From: Jeotgalibaca porci
GTDB taxonomy: Bacteria > Bacillota > Bacilli > Lactobacillales > Aerococcaceae
DNA: 64,000 nucleotides
Direction: 5' to 3'
NCBI RefSeq assembly: GCF_011299095.1
Contig: NZ_CP049889.1
Span: forward strand, 1,778,501 to 1,842,500
Shown: positions 8,375 to 16,999 of the stretch, piece by piece
Numbering within the stretch: the stretch's first letter is position 1
How the letters are laid out: each line of letters starts with the position of its first letter
Program-made: the position numbers and the translations under genes
Notes under the pieces: model-generated
What the model saw: only the letters and a program-made list of their open reading frames with translations
The model's database searches: none
Told to the model about the DNA's origin: nothing

Positions 8375-9079
8375 ATGGAAACAAAAAAACGCCGTAAACT
8401 CGTTGAAATCAAATCAGCCCGTAAAGTTTTTATGACAGGAAGAATAGAAAATACCGTATTAAAAGACGTCAATTTAACGATTTATGAGGGCGATTTCTTA
8501 ATGATTCTTGGTAAGTCCGGAAGTGGAAAAACGACCTTGATGAACATTATCGGTTTTCTGGATCGTTTAACCACGGGAAACTATTATTTCCTCGGTGAAG
8601 AAGTAGCGGATTTGGCTGAGAACCGTAAGTCAGAAATTAGAAACTTGAATTTCGGTTTTATTTTCCAACAATTTCATTTAATTAATTCCTTGAACGTTCA
8701 TCAAAATGTGGAACTCCCACTTGTCTATAGTGGAAAAACGAATAAAAAAGAGCGTTGGGATTTAGCCGAAAACTACTTAGAGTTGGTAGGCATTCCGGAA
8801 AAAATAAAAGCAAAAACGACAGAGTTGTCAGGGGGACAGCAGCAACGGGTGGCGATTGCCCGCGCTTTGGTCAATGAACCGCTCTTAATCATGGCCGACG
8901 AACCGACCGGGGCTCTGGATTCCGAAACGGGAACCGCGATTATGGAACTCTTGAAAGGGTTGAACCGTGAAGGGAAAACCATCGTGATGGTAACGCATGA
9001 CGAGGATTTATTACAATATGCGACACGTGTAATCCGAATGCACGACGGTAGTTTCGTAGAAGAGGGGGCAGCGGGATGA
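8375..9079 (+). CDS. MacB-type ABC transporter ATP-binding protein
   Basis: A 234-aa ABC ATPase with Walker A GKSGSGKT at residues 46-53, Q-loop FIFQQFHL, signature LSGGQQQRVAIARAL, Walker B LLIMADEPTGALD and switch histidine VTHD. This is the LolD/MacB subfamily, which pairs with FtsX-like permeases. It starts 3 nt after the adaptor gene and overlaps the permease gene by 4 nt. It drives the exporter from the cytoplasmic face. Confidence 0.92.
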   Translation: METKKRRKLVEIKSARKVFMTGRIENTVLKDVNLTIYEGDFLMILGKSGSGKTTLMNIIGFLDRLTTGNYYFLGEEVADLAENRKSEIRNLNFGFIFQQFHLINSLNVHQNVELPLVYSGKTNKKERWDLAENYLELVGIPEKIKAKTTELSGGQQQRVAIARALVNEPLLIMADEPTGALDSETGTAIMELLKGLNREGKTIVMVTHDEDLLQYATRVIRMHDGSFVEEGAAG

Positions 9080-10308
9080 TTCGAAATATTTTGCTGAGTA
9101 CTTTGCTGAGTTTGCGCGCCCATAAACTCCGTGTGTTCTTGACAATGGTGGGAATTATAATAGGGATTGCCTCCGTTGTGACGATAGCTGCTCTTGGTGA
9201 AGGGGTGCGGCGCAAGAGTTTTGATTTAGCGGATACCACGCAAGCCAATATGGTAACCGTCATCCATGGTATCAATCAAACAGACGATTCCGGTATGAGT
9301 TACATCGAAGATACGTTTACTTTCAGCAAGTCCGACATGCGGCGGATATCAAGAATTCCGGGTGTCGAATCCGTTTTACCGAGTCACAATAATTGGTCCG
9401 GATCGAGTATAGATATGTTCGAAGTGAACTTGGATTACTTCGGGGCACAAGCATACAGTTCTGTCACCCCGTTCAAAAAAGAAACGCGGATTCAATATGG
9501 GCGTGATATCACACCGCATGATGCGGATCGCGATGTCATTGTTTTGTCGGATGAAGTATTGCGGTACGGCTTTGTGGTGGATGATCCTGAGACACTGCTC
9601 GGACAGGCAGTGAGTATCAATGGTTTTATGTTCGAAGTCATTGGGATTAAAGAGCCCTACGATTTTGAAAATATGATTCCGGATGCCGATTATTCTTGGG
9701 ATGATGCGTACACGAGCGTTGTGCCGCATGCGGCTTACAATCAACTGACCGGCACACGCGAAATTCGTCAATTAAAGGTTAAAGTTTCCGAGTCGAGTGA
9801 TCGCGATATGGTAACGATGGCGGTACTAGATGACTTGATGATGGCCTATCCTGACGATGAAGGTTATTTTGAAGAGGACCGCTCAAATGAGCAGATGATG
9901 GAAGAAATAAATAGTTACATCAACGGGATTGTATTATTCCTCGTTGCAATAACGGCAATTTCATTATTTGTTGGTGGTATTGGTGTAATGAATATCATGT
10001 ATGTGTCGGTAACAGAACGGAAACGTGAAATAGGTATTCGGCGAGCGATTGGTGCAAAACCGCGTATGATCCTCTGGCAATTTCTATTGGAAGCAGCCTT
10101 TATTACCTTTATCGGGGGAATTATCGGCTTGTTGTTGGGCTATGGTGCGGCAGTACTGGTAGGCGTTTTTATCGACATACCGGTTATTCTGACGCCGTCT
10201 ATTATGATTATTTCAACATCCGTCTCAGTTATCACGGGTCTGGTGTTTGGTATCATTCCAGCTTTAAGCGCATCTCGAATGGATCCAATCAAAGCGATTT
10301 ACCAGTAA
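9076..10308 (+). CDS. MacB/FtsX-type ABC transporter permease
   Basis: A 410-aa permease with the MacB layout: one N-terminal transmembrane helix (KLRVFLTMVGIIIGIASVVTIAAL), a large extracytoplasmic domain (about residues 45-275), and three C-terminal helices containing the conserved GGIGVMNIMYVSVTERKREIG-type FtsX motif. It is translationally coupled to the ATPase gene by the ATGA-type overlap at 9076-9079. Together the three genes form a complete exporter. Confidence 0.9.
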   Translation: MIRNILLSTLLSLRAHKLRVFLTMVGIIIGIASVVTIAALGEGVRRKSFDLADTTQANMVTVIHGINQTDDSGMSYIEDTFTFSKSDMRRISRIPGVESVLPSHNNWSGSSIDMFEVNLDYFGAQAYSSVTPFKKETRIQYGRDITPHDADRDVIVLSDEVLRYGFVVDDPETLLGQAVSINGFMFEVIGIKEPYDFENMIPDADYSWDDAYTSVVPHAAYNQLTGTREIRQLKVKVSESSDRDMVTMAVLDDLMMAYPDDEGYFEEDRSNEQMMEEINSYINGIVLFLVAITAISLFVGGIGVMNIMYVSVTERKREIGIRRAIGAKPRMILWQFLLEAAFITFIGGIIGLLLGYGAAVLVGVFIDIPVILTPSIMIISTSVSVITGLVFGIIPALSASRMDPIKAIYQ

Positions 10309-10321
10309 AATTACAATTTAT

Positions 10322-10366
10322 CCTCAAGTAGAACTTGTATTGTCAGATTCTACTTGAGGCTTTTTT
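10322..10366 (+). terminator. Terminator of the MacAB-like operon
   Basis: A perfect 12-bp stem (10322-10333 with 10348-10359), a 14-nt loop, and six T residues. Confidence 0.92.
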
Positions 10367-10406
10367 GGTTAATTACTTCGAATTTTAAATATTTTAATTT
10401 AACCTG

Positions 10407-10475
10407 TTGACAAAAAGTAAGTTACGTTATATACTTATTTCGAAATCAAGATAAATTAATTCGGAAATAACAATA
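10407..10475 (+). promoter_or_regulatory. Promoter with paired MhqR-like boxes
   Basis: TTGACA (10407-10412) and TATACT (10430-10435) are spaced by 17 nt. Immediately downstream are two related boxes starting at 10437 (ATTTCGAAATCAAGATA) and about 10458 (AATTCGGAAATAAC), 21 bp apart. The same arrangement with higher symmetry precedes the VOC dioxygenase gene at 20.9 kb. The boxes resemble the CGAATTCGAGATA core I recall for the Bacillus MhqR operator. Repression by a MarR-family protein is inferred; no such gene is in the window. Confidence 0.65.
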
Positions 10476-10494
10476 TGGAGGTAAGGAGTTTGTA

Positions 10495-11154
10495 ATGACT
10501 AAAAAGAATTTATTTGCACGATTAACGTCCTTTCTAAAAGGAAATGAATCTGCAGCAAAACATAACCAATTTACAGAAGAAGAGGAGAATAAAATTATGA
10601 AAATCGGTATTATCTCAGGAAGCGTACGTGAAGGAAACAATGCAACGGCAGTATCAAAATGGGTAATGAATTTCGCAGCAAACCGCACAGATGAAGGCGT
10701 AGAATACGAATTAGTTCATTTATCAGACTATGAGCTACCATTAATGGGTGCAAAAGTTGCAGCTGAAATGCAAGAACAAGCAGGCGCTGCGATTAAAGCA
10801 TGGTCAGAAAAAATGGCTTCATTTGATGCTTACATCTTTATTACACCAGAATACAACCACGCTCTAGGTGGTGCGTTGAAGAACGCTCTAGATTACTTGA
10901 ACCCGGAAGTAGCGAACAAAGCTGCAGCAATGGTTGGTTACGGAAGCTTGGGTGGGGCACGTGCGCACGAAAACCTACGTATCATTTTGGCAGAATTACG
11001 CGTGGCTACGGTTCGTACGACTATCAACTTCTCATTGATTTCTGACTTCGAAAATATGTCAGTATTCCAACCAAATGAGTACCATGCAGCAAATGCAAAT
11101 GGAATGTTGGATGATCTATTGCTATGGTCAAAAGCTTTCCAAACAATTCGCTAA
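10495..11154 (+). CDS. NADPH-dependent FMN reductase / azoreductase-like
   Basis: A flavodoxin-fold NAD(P)H:FMN or quinone reductase. The FMN-binding SGSVREGN and the FITPEYNHALGGALKNALDYL motif are clear. From ATG 10495 (GGAGGTAAGGAG upstream) it is 219 aa, with a 34-residue N-terminal extension not typical of the family. An internal ATG at 10597 with its own AGAGGAG would give the usual 185 aa. Either or both starts may be used. The MhqR-like promoter suggests induction by quinones or other electrophiles. Confidence 0.88.
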   Translation: MTKKNLFARLTSFLKGNESAAKHNQFTEEEENKIMKIGIISGSVREGNNATAVSKWVMNFAANRTDEGVEYELVHLSDYELPLMGAKVAAEMQEQAGAAIKAWSEKMASFDAYIFITPEYNHALGGALKNALDYLNPEVANKAAAMVGYGSLGGARAHENLRIILAELRVATVRTTINFSLISDFENMSVFQPNEYHAANANGMLDDLLLWSKAFQTIR

Positions 11155-11164
11155 TAAAATTTCT

Positions 11165-11197
11165 GAGAGTGTCGGGTTTCCTGGCACTCTCTTTTTG
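11165..11197 (+). terminator. Terminator of FMN reductase gene
   Basis: GAGAGTG (11165-11171) pairs with CACTCTC (11185-11191), followed by five T residues. Confidence 0.85.
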
Positions 11198-11228
11198 TGC
11201 TAAAATAAATGATAAAGGAGTGGTACTA

Positions 11229-11660
11229 ATGACCATCAATGAACAAATTAGTAAAGATTTTATCCAAGCGCGTAAAGATCGCGATACACTGAAAACAAAT
11301 GTTTTACGTATTATTAAATCGCACTTTGACGCTTTCAAAATTGACGAAGGTCGCGAAATGACTGACACAGAACAAATTAACTATCTATTGAAAGAACAGA
11401 AACAAACTGAAGAAGCACTGACCTTTGCAAAAGACGCAAGTCGTGCAGACCTGGTTGAAGAGAACGAAGCGAAATTGGCTATCATTTCAAATTACCTTCC
11501 AAAAATGATGACTGAATCTGAAGTTCGCGAATACCTCACAGAAAAAGGCGTTGTCGACATGGCGATGAAAGATGCGATGAAACTAGCAATGGGCGATTTG
11601 GACGGCAAAGCCGAGAAGAAAATGGTTTCGCAAATCGTAAGAGAATTGCTTGCAAACTAA
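11229..11660 (+). CDS. GatB/YqeY domain protein
   Basis: A 143-aa protein of the YqeY family, homologous to the tail domain of GatB and found as a stand-alone protein in most Firmicutes; it is thought to interact with tRNA or related substrates. Characteristic segments are LKTNVLRIIKSHFDAFKID, KQTEEALTFAKDASRADLVEE-like helices and LAIISNYLPKMM. ATG 11229 follows AAAGGAG by 8 nt. Length is normal. Confidence 0.9.
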   Translation: MTINEQISKDFIQARKDRDTLKTNVLRIIKSHFDAFKIDEGREMTDTEQINYLLKEQKQTEEALTFAKDASRADLVEENEAKLAIISNYLPKMMTESEVREYLTEKGVVDMAMKDAMKLAMGDLDGKAEKKMVSQIVRELLAN

Positions 11661-11667
11661 ATAAGTG

Positions 11668-11912
11668 CTAACTCAAACCGGGAAATCGATTTGAGTTAGC
11701 ACCTTAGCCAGAAAAACGCTGACTCAAACGCAAAAATCGCTTTGAGTAATCACTTTTACCCAAAAACGCTGACTCAAACGCAAAAATCGTTTTGAGTAGT
11801 CACTTTTACCCAAAAACGCTGACTCAAACGCAAAAATCGCTTTGAGTAATCACTTTTACCCAAAAACGCTGACTCAAACCCGAAAATCGGTTTGAGTCAG
11901 CGTTTTTTGTAT
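11668..11912. repeat. Tandem hairpin array B, five units, period 50-51 bp
   Basis: Units start at 11668, 11719, 11769, 11819 and 11869. Each has ACTCAAA, a 12-nt loop and TTTGAGT. The first and last units have perfect outer arms (GCTA/TAGC and GCTG/CAGC, a compensatory A-T to G-C change), while the three inner units have broken right arms (AATC or AGTC). The spacer ACTTTTACCCAAAAA repeats between units. The last unit ends in a T-run and can terminate either convergent gene. No reading frame is kept by a 50-bp period. Confidence 0.85.
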
Positions 11913-11916
11913 CTAT

Positions 11917-12759
11917 TTAATATTCGTGATAGGTATTTGGTTCTTGTCCGAATACATGGCCGTCCGGTTTAGTCAGACTATCGATCAAGGCCATTTCTTC
12001 ATCGGTCAGCTCAAAATCAAAGATAGAAATATTTTCCAGTTGATGGGCCGAACGGCGGGAACTCGGGATTGGAATAGAACCAAGTTGGATATGCCAACGC
12101 AAAATAATTTGCGTTATGGACTTTTCGTATTTCGCACCCATTTTACTTATCAAAGGATGACTACTCAATTCGGTCACAAGCCGATTGCCAACCGGACTCC
12201 AGGACTGCGTTTGAATTCCTTTTGACTGGTTATATTCCAATAAGTTACGATTATTTAAATAGGGATGCATTTCAATTTGATTGATACTTGGCAAGATACC
12301 GGTTTCATTTCCCAGCCTTTCAATATGCTCCGGTAAGAAATTAGAAACACCAATCGAACGAATCAAGCCCCATTTTTGTGCATCAATTAACGCTTGCCAA
12401 GCCTCAACATATTTATCGTGCTTTGGATTGGGCCAATGGATTAAATAAAAATCAAAATAATCTAAATTCGCGCGGTAAAGCGACTCTTGAATCGTATAGA
12501 CGGCTTTATTATATTCATGACAACGCCCCGGCAATTTGGATGTGATAATGATTTCTTCGCGCGGCACCGAGCTTTGAGCAATCGCACGTCCAACTGTTCC
12601 TTCATTTTCATACGTGAAAGCTGTATCCAGCCAACGGTAATTATTTTTCAAAGCCGAGTCAACAGCGCGTACCCCAGTTGCACCTTGTAACGAGAAGGTA
12701 CCAAAGCCAATTGCGGGAACAACGCATCCATCATTTAACATTTTTGTAGGTATGTGCAT
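11917..12759 (-). CDS. Aldo/keto reductase
   Basis: A 280-aa AKR of the 2,5-diketo-gluconate reductase-like group, an NADPH-dependent (alpha/beta)8-barrel. Visible are GFGTF, the catalytic Asp/Tyr region WLDTAFTYENE, the lysine in IITSKLPG, and the histidine in FYLIHWPNP; the C-terminal IPSSRR binds the NADPH phosphate. The ATG at 12759 (not the TTG three bases upstream) has GGGAGG 7 nt before it. The substrate is unknown. Confidence 0.9.
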   Translation of the reverse strand: MHIPTKMLNDGCVVPAIGFGTFSLQGATGVRAVDSALKNNYRWLDTAFTYENEGTVGRAIAQSSVPREEIIITSKLPGRCHEYNKAVYTIQESLYRANLDYFDFYLIHWPNPKHDKYVEAWQALIDAQKWGLIRSIGVSNFLPEHIERLGNETGILPSINQIEMHPYLNNRNLLEYNQSKGIQTQSWSPVGNRLVTELSSHPLISKMGAKYEKSITQIILRWHIQLGSIPIPSSRRSAHQLENISIFDFELTDEEMALIDSLTKPDGHVFGQEPNTYHEY

Positions 12760-12890
12760 CAAATTTCCTCCCTTATTGTATTACACTTAGTTTACCAGAA
12801 TTAAACAAAAAACCACAACATTGGACGAAAACCTGCTCAATACGTTATAGTAGATTGCATAATAATATTAGTAGTGAATGGAGATTGAGG

Positions 12891-13397
12891 ATGCAATTTA
12901 TGAAGGCGACGGCGCAAGACATGCCGAAGATTATGGAAATTATTAACGATGCGAAAGCAATGCTGAAAGCAAACGGAATCGACCAATGGCAAAAAGGTTA
13001 TCCGGATGAAGCAGTTATGATGGAAGATATTAATAATAATGATTTGTATTTTGCACAAGTAGAAGGCGAAACAGTAGCGATTTTAGCGCTTGTGTTTGAT
13101 ATAGATCCAAATTACTTACATATAGAAGAAGGAAAATGGCTGACTGATTTACCTTACAGCGTGATTCACCGTGTCGCTGTTGGCAAAGAGCATTTAGGCA
13201 AAGGAATCATGGGGCGCATTTTTGCACATTCAGAAGAATTGACCCTGGAAAAAGGGTTACAATCGATGCGAATTGATACCCATCCAGAAAACAAAAGTAT
13301 GCAACGTGCCTTAACAAAAGCAGGCTACGCATATTGTGGACATGTCTTTATGAGTAACGGTGATCTCCGTTATGCTTACGAAAAACCATTAATCTAA
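12891..13397 (+). CDS. GNAT-family N-acetyltransferase
   Basis: A 168-aa GNAT protein with acetyl-CoA motif VGKEHLGKGIMGRIF (residues about 95-109) and the downstream DTHPENKSMQRALTKAGY. ATG 12891 follows GGAGATTGAGG. The frame is open from 12855 but that extension has no ribosome site. The acceptor substrate is unknown. Confidence 0.88.
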   Translation: MQFMKATAQDMPKIMEIINDAKAMLKANGIDQWQKGYPDEAVMMEDINNNDLYFAQVEGETVAILALVFDIDPNYLHIEEGKWLTDLPYSVIHRVAVGKEHLGKGIMGRIFAHSEELTLEKGLQSMRIDTHPENKSMQRALTKAGYAYCGHVFMSNGDLRYAYEKPLI

Positions 13398-13453
13398 GAA
13401 AGTGCGACAACGAGCAGAGATAATATTCATCTGCTTATTGTCGCACTTTCTTT
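13398..13453 (+). terminator. Terminator of GNAT gene
   Basis: A perfect 13-bp stem (13398-13410 with 13438-13450) follows the stop codon directly, followed by TTT. Confidence 0.85.
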
Positions 13454-13511
13454 GGTTCTATCAGGCATATGTTATAATGGTAAGATGAATAGCTTCTAGG
13501 AGGGATTGTTG

Positions 13512-16500
13512 ATGCGCTGGGACCACATACCTATTATTTCTTTTTTAGAGAATGATATACCTGTTGAAGTTGCTGAAGAAGGCCAACTTATATATGAAGA
13601 AGATGGCTTTGTTTCAGTCCGGATAAATGAAAATAAAAATAAAATCACTATGAAAGCTGAATTTGATGAAGGTGAGATTGCTTCGCTTGTTTTTCAACCA
13701 GAAAAGCATCAGTTGTCAGTCGAATGTACGTGTGATTATTACTATGAAAATGCAACGCCATGCGGTCATATCGTCGCTTCTATTTATAAATACAACGAAC
13801 TAGCCTCAGAACATGTTGAAGAAGTGGTAAAACCAGCCGAAGACCCTTATGTAGCGGCCCAATATATGATGAATTATATGGCTGATTTCTTAGATGCAGA
13901 CACCGGTTTCCGTGGACGTGAAAAATTGAAATTTGAATACCACTTTGCGATTCAGTCGCTGGATGATGACGAGGAAAGTTCGATTCGGATTAAAGTTGGA
14001 ACGGGCAAACTGTACCAAATGAAAGATATTGAGCAGGTAGTCCAAAATCTATTGGGAGAATTCCCGCAATCATTCGGAAAGCACTTTGACTATGACCCGG
14101 CTGAACACTATATTGATTCGCGCGACCGTAATATGTTACATCTTTTATTGAATCTAAAAGATTACCGTTACCAGTCCCGAAATTACTATAATTTTTCAAA
14201 TGGAAATAAAAGTGAAATTACGATTCCAAACATTATGATAAAAGAAGTACTTAAAAAGATACTGGACATGAAGTATCACCTTGTGAAAATACATCACCGT
14301 GATTCAGATACGGAAGCAATCAAAGATCCGATTGTGTTTGATGAAGGTGAAACGTTACTTCCATTAGCTTTTAACATATCAGAAGACTTTAACGAACCAG
14401 GGGTCTTCCAATTCCATTCTGAGACAATCATCGGTGAAGATTTAAAGGTCTTTCCGTACCAGAAAATAATGCTGTACCAAAATGATTTTTTCTTTCTATC
14501 GGAAGAAGACAATCGTTTGTTACGTATTTTATCGAATGCGGTTTCCAGTACAACTGATCAAAATCTGAAAATACCGAAGAAGATGATGCGGGACTTTATG
14601 ACCAGTTCATTACCGGCTGTTCAAAAACGTTTTCCCATAACTTTTTCACGAAAAGTGCAAGAAGAATTCCAGAAAGTGCCTCTGCAGGCGAAGCTGTATT
14701 TAGATTGGCGAGAGGGTCTGCTTTGGCTCGATTTGAAATTCCACTATGGTGAGGAACATTACTATCGTCCCCTCATTTACAATGATCACAACTCTTTGCC
14801 AGAAACAGTTTTGAATGATTTGCAAGCAGAAGGAAACATCTTAAACATCATTTATGATTATGAGATGGATTTTGCTTACGAAGAAGAGCAACTGACACTT
14901 TCCAATTCAGATGATGTTTTCCGCCTTATTTACGATATGTTACCGGAATTAAGCGCCTATGTGGAAGTCTATACGACATCGGATGTAGAGCATCTGATTT
15001 ATACCGCGCCTTCATCACCGCGGTTGGTTATCGATATGAATGAAAAGAGTAACCTGCTGCACGTGACTTTCGATATCGAAGGAATTGCAGAATCTGAACT
15101 GAAGAAAATAATGAAAGACTTGGCTGCCAACAAACGCTACCGACGCTTGTCGAACGGGAAGATTGTGAATTTGCAGGATAAAGTGTTCCAACAGTACCAA
15201 GATACTTTGGATCGATTAGATATTAGTCCAGCCAAAGCGAAGAGCGAAATGGAAATGCCACTCCACCGTATTTTTGCACTGGATGAAGACATGTTGAAAG
15301 TGGCTGACTTAAAGAATCCGGTCAAAGCTTTCTTAAAACGCTTGGATTCATTAGAAGAGAAAAACTATCCGTTACCTGAAGCGTTAAGAGCCGATCTCAG
15401 ACCGTATCAAGAAGAAGGTTTTCAATGGTTGAAAACGTTGGACGCATACGGATTCGGCGGCATACTCGCCGATGATATGGGACTGGGTAAAACGGTTCAG
15501 GCGTTGACATACATCGCTTCAACGATTGAAGAAGACGGGGGACCAGTTCTGGTTGTCTGTCCGTCTAGTGTTCTTTTCAACTGGCAGAAAGAGGCAAAAC
15601 AGTTTATCCCGAACATCACGCCGGTTTTGATAACCGGTTCAAAAGAAGAGCGCGAAGCTTTAATTACTGAAGCAAAAGAACAAGAGGCAAAAATTTGGAT
15701 TACTTCTTATCCCGTTTTGTTACGTGACTCAGAGCTATATGCCGATACACATTTTCGGAGTGTTATCTTGGATGAAGCGCAGATAGTAAAAAATAATGTT
15801 GCAAAGACGACGAAAGCCGTGCGGCAATTGCGAGCGAATAATAAATTTGCATTGAGTGGAACGCCATTGGAGAATCAGTTGGGAGAACTTTACTCTATTT
15901 TTTCAATTGTTGTTCCCGGATTATTTCCTACTCAAAAAGGGTTTAAGAATTTAGACATCGCTCAGATTAATCAAAAGATAAAACCTTTTGTGCTACGCCG
16001 ATTGAAACGCGATGTGTTGACTGAACTGCCGGATAAGGTCGAATCTGTTGAATATATTGACCTGGCTGAGTCCCAAAAGGCTCTGTATTTATCACAGTTG
16101 CGTCTCGTACGGAACGAAGCGAACGAGTTAATTGATGCAGGAACTGTAGAAGAGAATCGCATTAAGATTTTGGCAGGACTCACACGCTTACGTCAAATCT
16201 GCTGTGATCCCCGTTTAGTGAATCCAGATTATCAAGGCGAGTCCGCCAAGTTGGATCGTCTCATGGAATATTTGGATAACGCCCGAGAAAATGGGAAACG
16301 CGTTGTGTTGTTTTCACAATTTACGCAAATGCTTCACTTAATCCAAAAACGTTTGGCGGAGCAAAACCGCGATTACTTTTATTTGGATGGACGGACAGCG
16401 AATGAAGACCGGTTTACATTAACGACGCGATTTAATGAAGGAGAAAAGGATCTTTTCTTAATTTCATTACGCGCAGGTGGAACGGGCTTGAATTTGACGG

Positions 16501-16754
16501 GTGGTGACACGGTTATTCTGTACGATAGTTGGTGGAATCCAGCTGTCGAGAGTCAGGCAACAGACCGCGTACACCGTTTCGGACAGACCAAAAAAGTTCA
16601 GGTTATTCGGATGATTTGTACCGGAACGATTGAAGAACGCATTAATGAGTTACAAGATAAAAAACGCGAATTAATCGATCAAGTTATTACTGAAGGCAAG
16701 CAATCCTTCAGTGCCTTAACAAAAGACGAAATTCTGACTATATTAGCCGACTAA
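13512..16754 (+). CDS. SWIM-domain SNF2/Rad54-type helicase
   Basis: A 1080-aa protein. An N-terminal SWIM zinc finger (C72, C74, C84, H86) is followed by a long variable region and a C-terminal SNF2 ATPase. Visible ATPase motifs are DDMGLGKT near residue 655, the DEAQ box near 754, SGTPLENQ, VVLFSQF and the motif VI QATDRVHRFGQ near 1015. The family translocates on double-stranded DNA and is linked to transcription or repair in bacteria; the precise role is unknown. ATG 13512 has AGGAGGG upstream. The gene stands alone, so a defence-system role is not supported by context. Confidence 0.93.
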   Translation: MRWDHIPIISFLENDIPVEVAEEGQLIYEEDGFVSVRINENKNKITMKAEFDEGEIASLVFQPEKHQLSVECTCDYYYENATPCGHIVASIYKYNELASEHVEEVVKPAEDPYVAAQYMMNYMADFLDADTGFRGREKLKFEYHFAIQSLDDDEESSIRIKVGTGKLYQMKDIEQVVQNLLGEFPQSFGKHFDYDPAEHYIDSRDRNMLHLLLNLKDYRYQSRNYYNFSNGNKSEITIPNIMIKEVLKKILDMKYHLVKIHHRDSDTEAIKDPIVFDEGETLLPLAFNISEDFNEPGVFQFHSETIIGEDLKVFPYQKIMLYQNDFFFLSEEDNRLLRILSNAVSSTTDQNLKIPKKMMRDFMTSSLPAVQKRFPITFSRKVQEEFQKVPLQAKLYLDWREGLLWLDLKFHYGEEHYYRPLIYNDHNSLPETVLNDLQAEGNILNIIYDYEMDFAYEEEQLTLSNSDDVFRLIYDMLPELSAYVEVYTTSDVEHLIYTAPSSPRLVIDMNEKSNLLHVTFDIEGIAESELKKIMKDLAANKRYRRLSNGKIVNLQDKVFQQYQDTLDRLDISPAKAKSEMEMPLHRIFALDEDMLKVADLKNPVKAFLKRLDSLEEKNYPLPEALRADLRPYQEEGFQWLKTLDAYGFGGILADDMGLGKTVQALTYIASTIEEDGGPVLVVCPSSVLFNWQKEAKQFIPNITPVLITGSKEEREALITEAKEQEAKIWITSYPVLLRDSELYADTHFRSVILDEAQIVKNNVAKTTKAVRQLRANNKFALSGTPLENQLGELYSIFSIVVPGLFPTQKGFKNLDIAQINQKIKPFVLRRLKRDVLTELPDKVESVEYIDLAESQKALYLSQLRLVRNEANELIDAGTVEENRIKILAGLTRLRQICCDPRLVNPDYQGESAKLDRLMEYLDNARENGKRVVLFSQFTQMLHLIQKRLAEQNRDYFYLDGRTANEDRFTLTTRFNEGEKDLFLISLRAGGTGLNLTGGDTVILYDSWWNPAVESQATDRVHRFGQTKKVQVIRMICTGTIEERINELQDKKRELIDQVITEGKQSFSALTKDEILTILAD

Positions 16755-16760
16755 TACCAG

Positions 16761-16792
16761 AACTCCCTACACGTGTGGTAGGGAGTTTTTTA
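16761..16792 (+). terminator. Terminator of SNF2 helicase gene
   Basis: AACTCCCTAC (16761-16770) pairs with GTAGGGAGTT (16778-16787), followed by a T-run. Confidence 0.9.
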
Positions 16793-16835
16793 CTTCCAGC
16801 GTGCTATAATATGCTTGAAGAGTAAAGAAATACCG

Positions 16836-16922
16836 ATGCAATCACAAGAACATCAATTTATAAAATCAGCACACCTGCGTGCATTAGGGATTGCAGAAAA
16901 AGCCTGGCTGAAAAATAAATAA
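16836..16922 (+). CDS. Possible 28-aa small protein
   Basis: An ORF too short for usual gene calling, starting MQSQEHQFIKSAHLRALGI and ending in KAWLKNK. An extended -10 (TGCTATAAT, ending 16810) lies 26 nt upstream, but there is no clear Shine-Dalgarno site. It is the only content I see in the 245-base gap before the hydrolase, apart from a terminator. Coding is uncertain; the transcript could be non-coding. Confidence 0.25.
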   Translation: MQSQEHQFIKSAHLRALGIAEKAWLKNK

Positions 16923-16999
16923 GCTTTATCAAGTTGACAAGGCACGATAGAACACGCAAACTGAAACAAAATAAATGATTGAGTTAATGAGGGAACACT

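Noticed and set aside
11668-11912. CRISPR array
   Set aside because: The units are tandem repeats with near-identical spacers, an internal hairpin and a 50-bp period; no unique spacers and no cas genes in the window.
13512-16754. SNF2 helicase as part of a phage-defence system
   Set aside because: The gene is alone, with its own terminator and housekeeping-type neighbours; no nuclease, methyltransferase or DISARM-like partner is adjacent.
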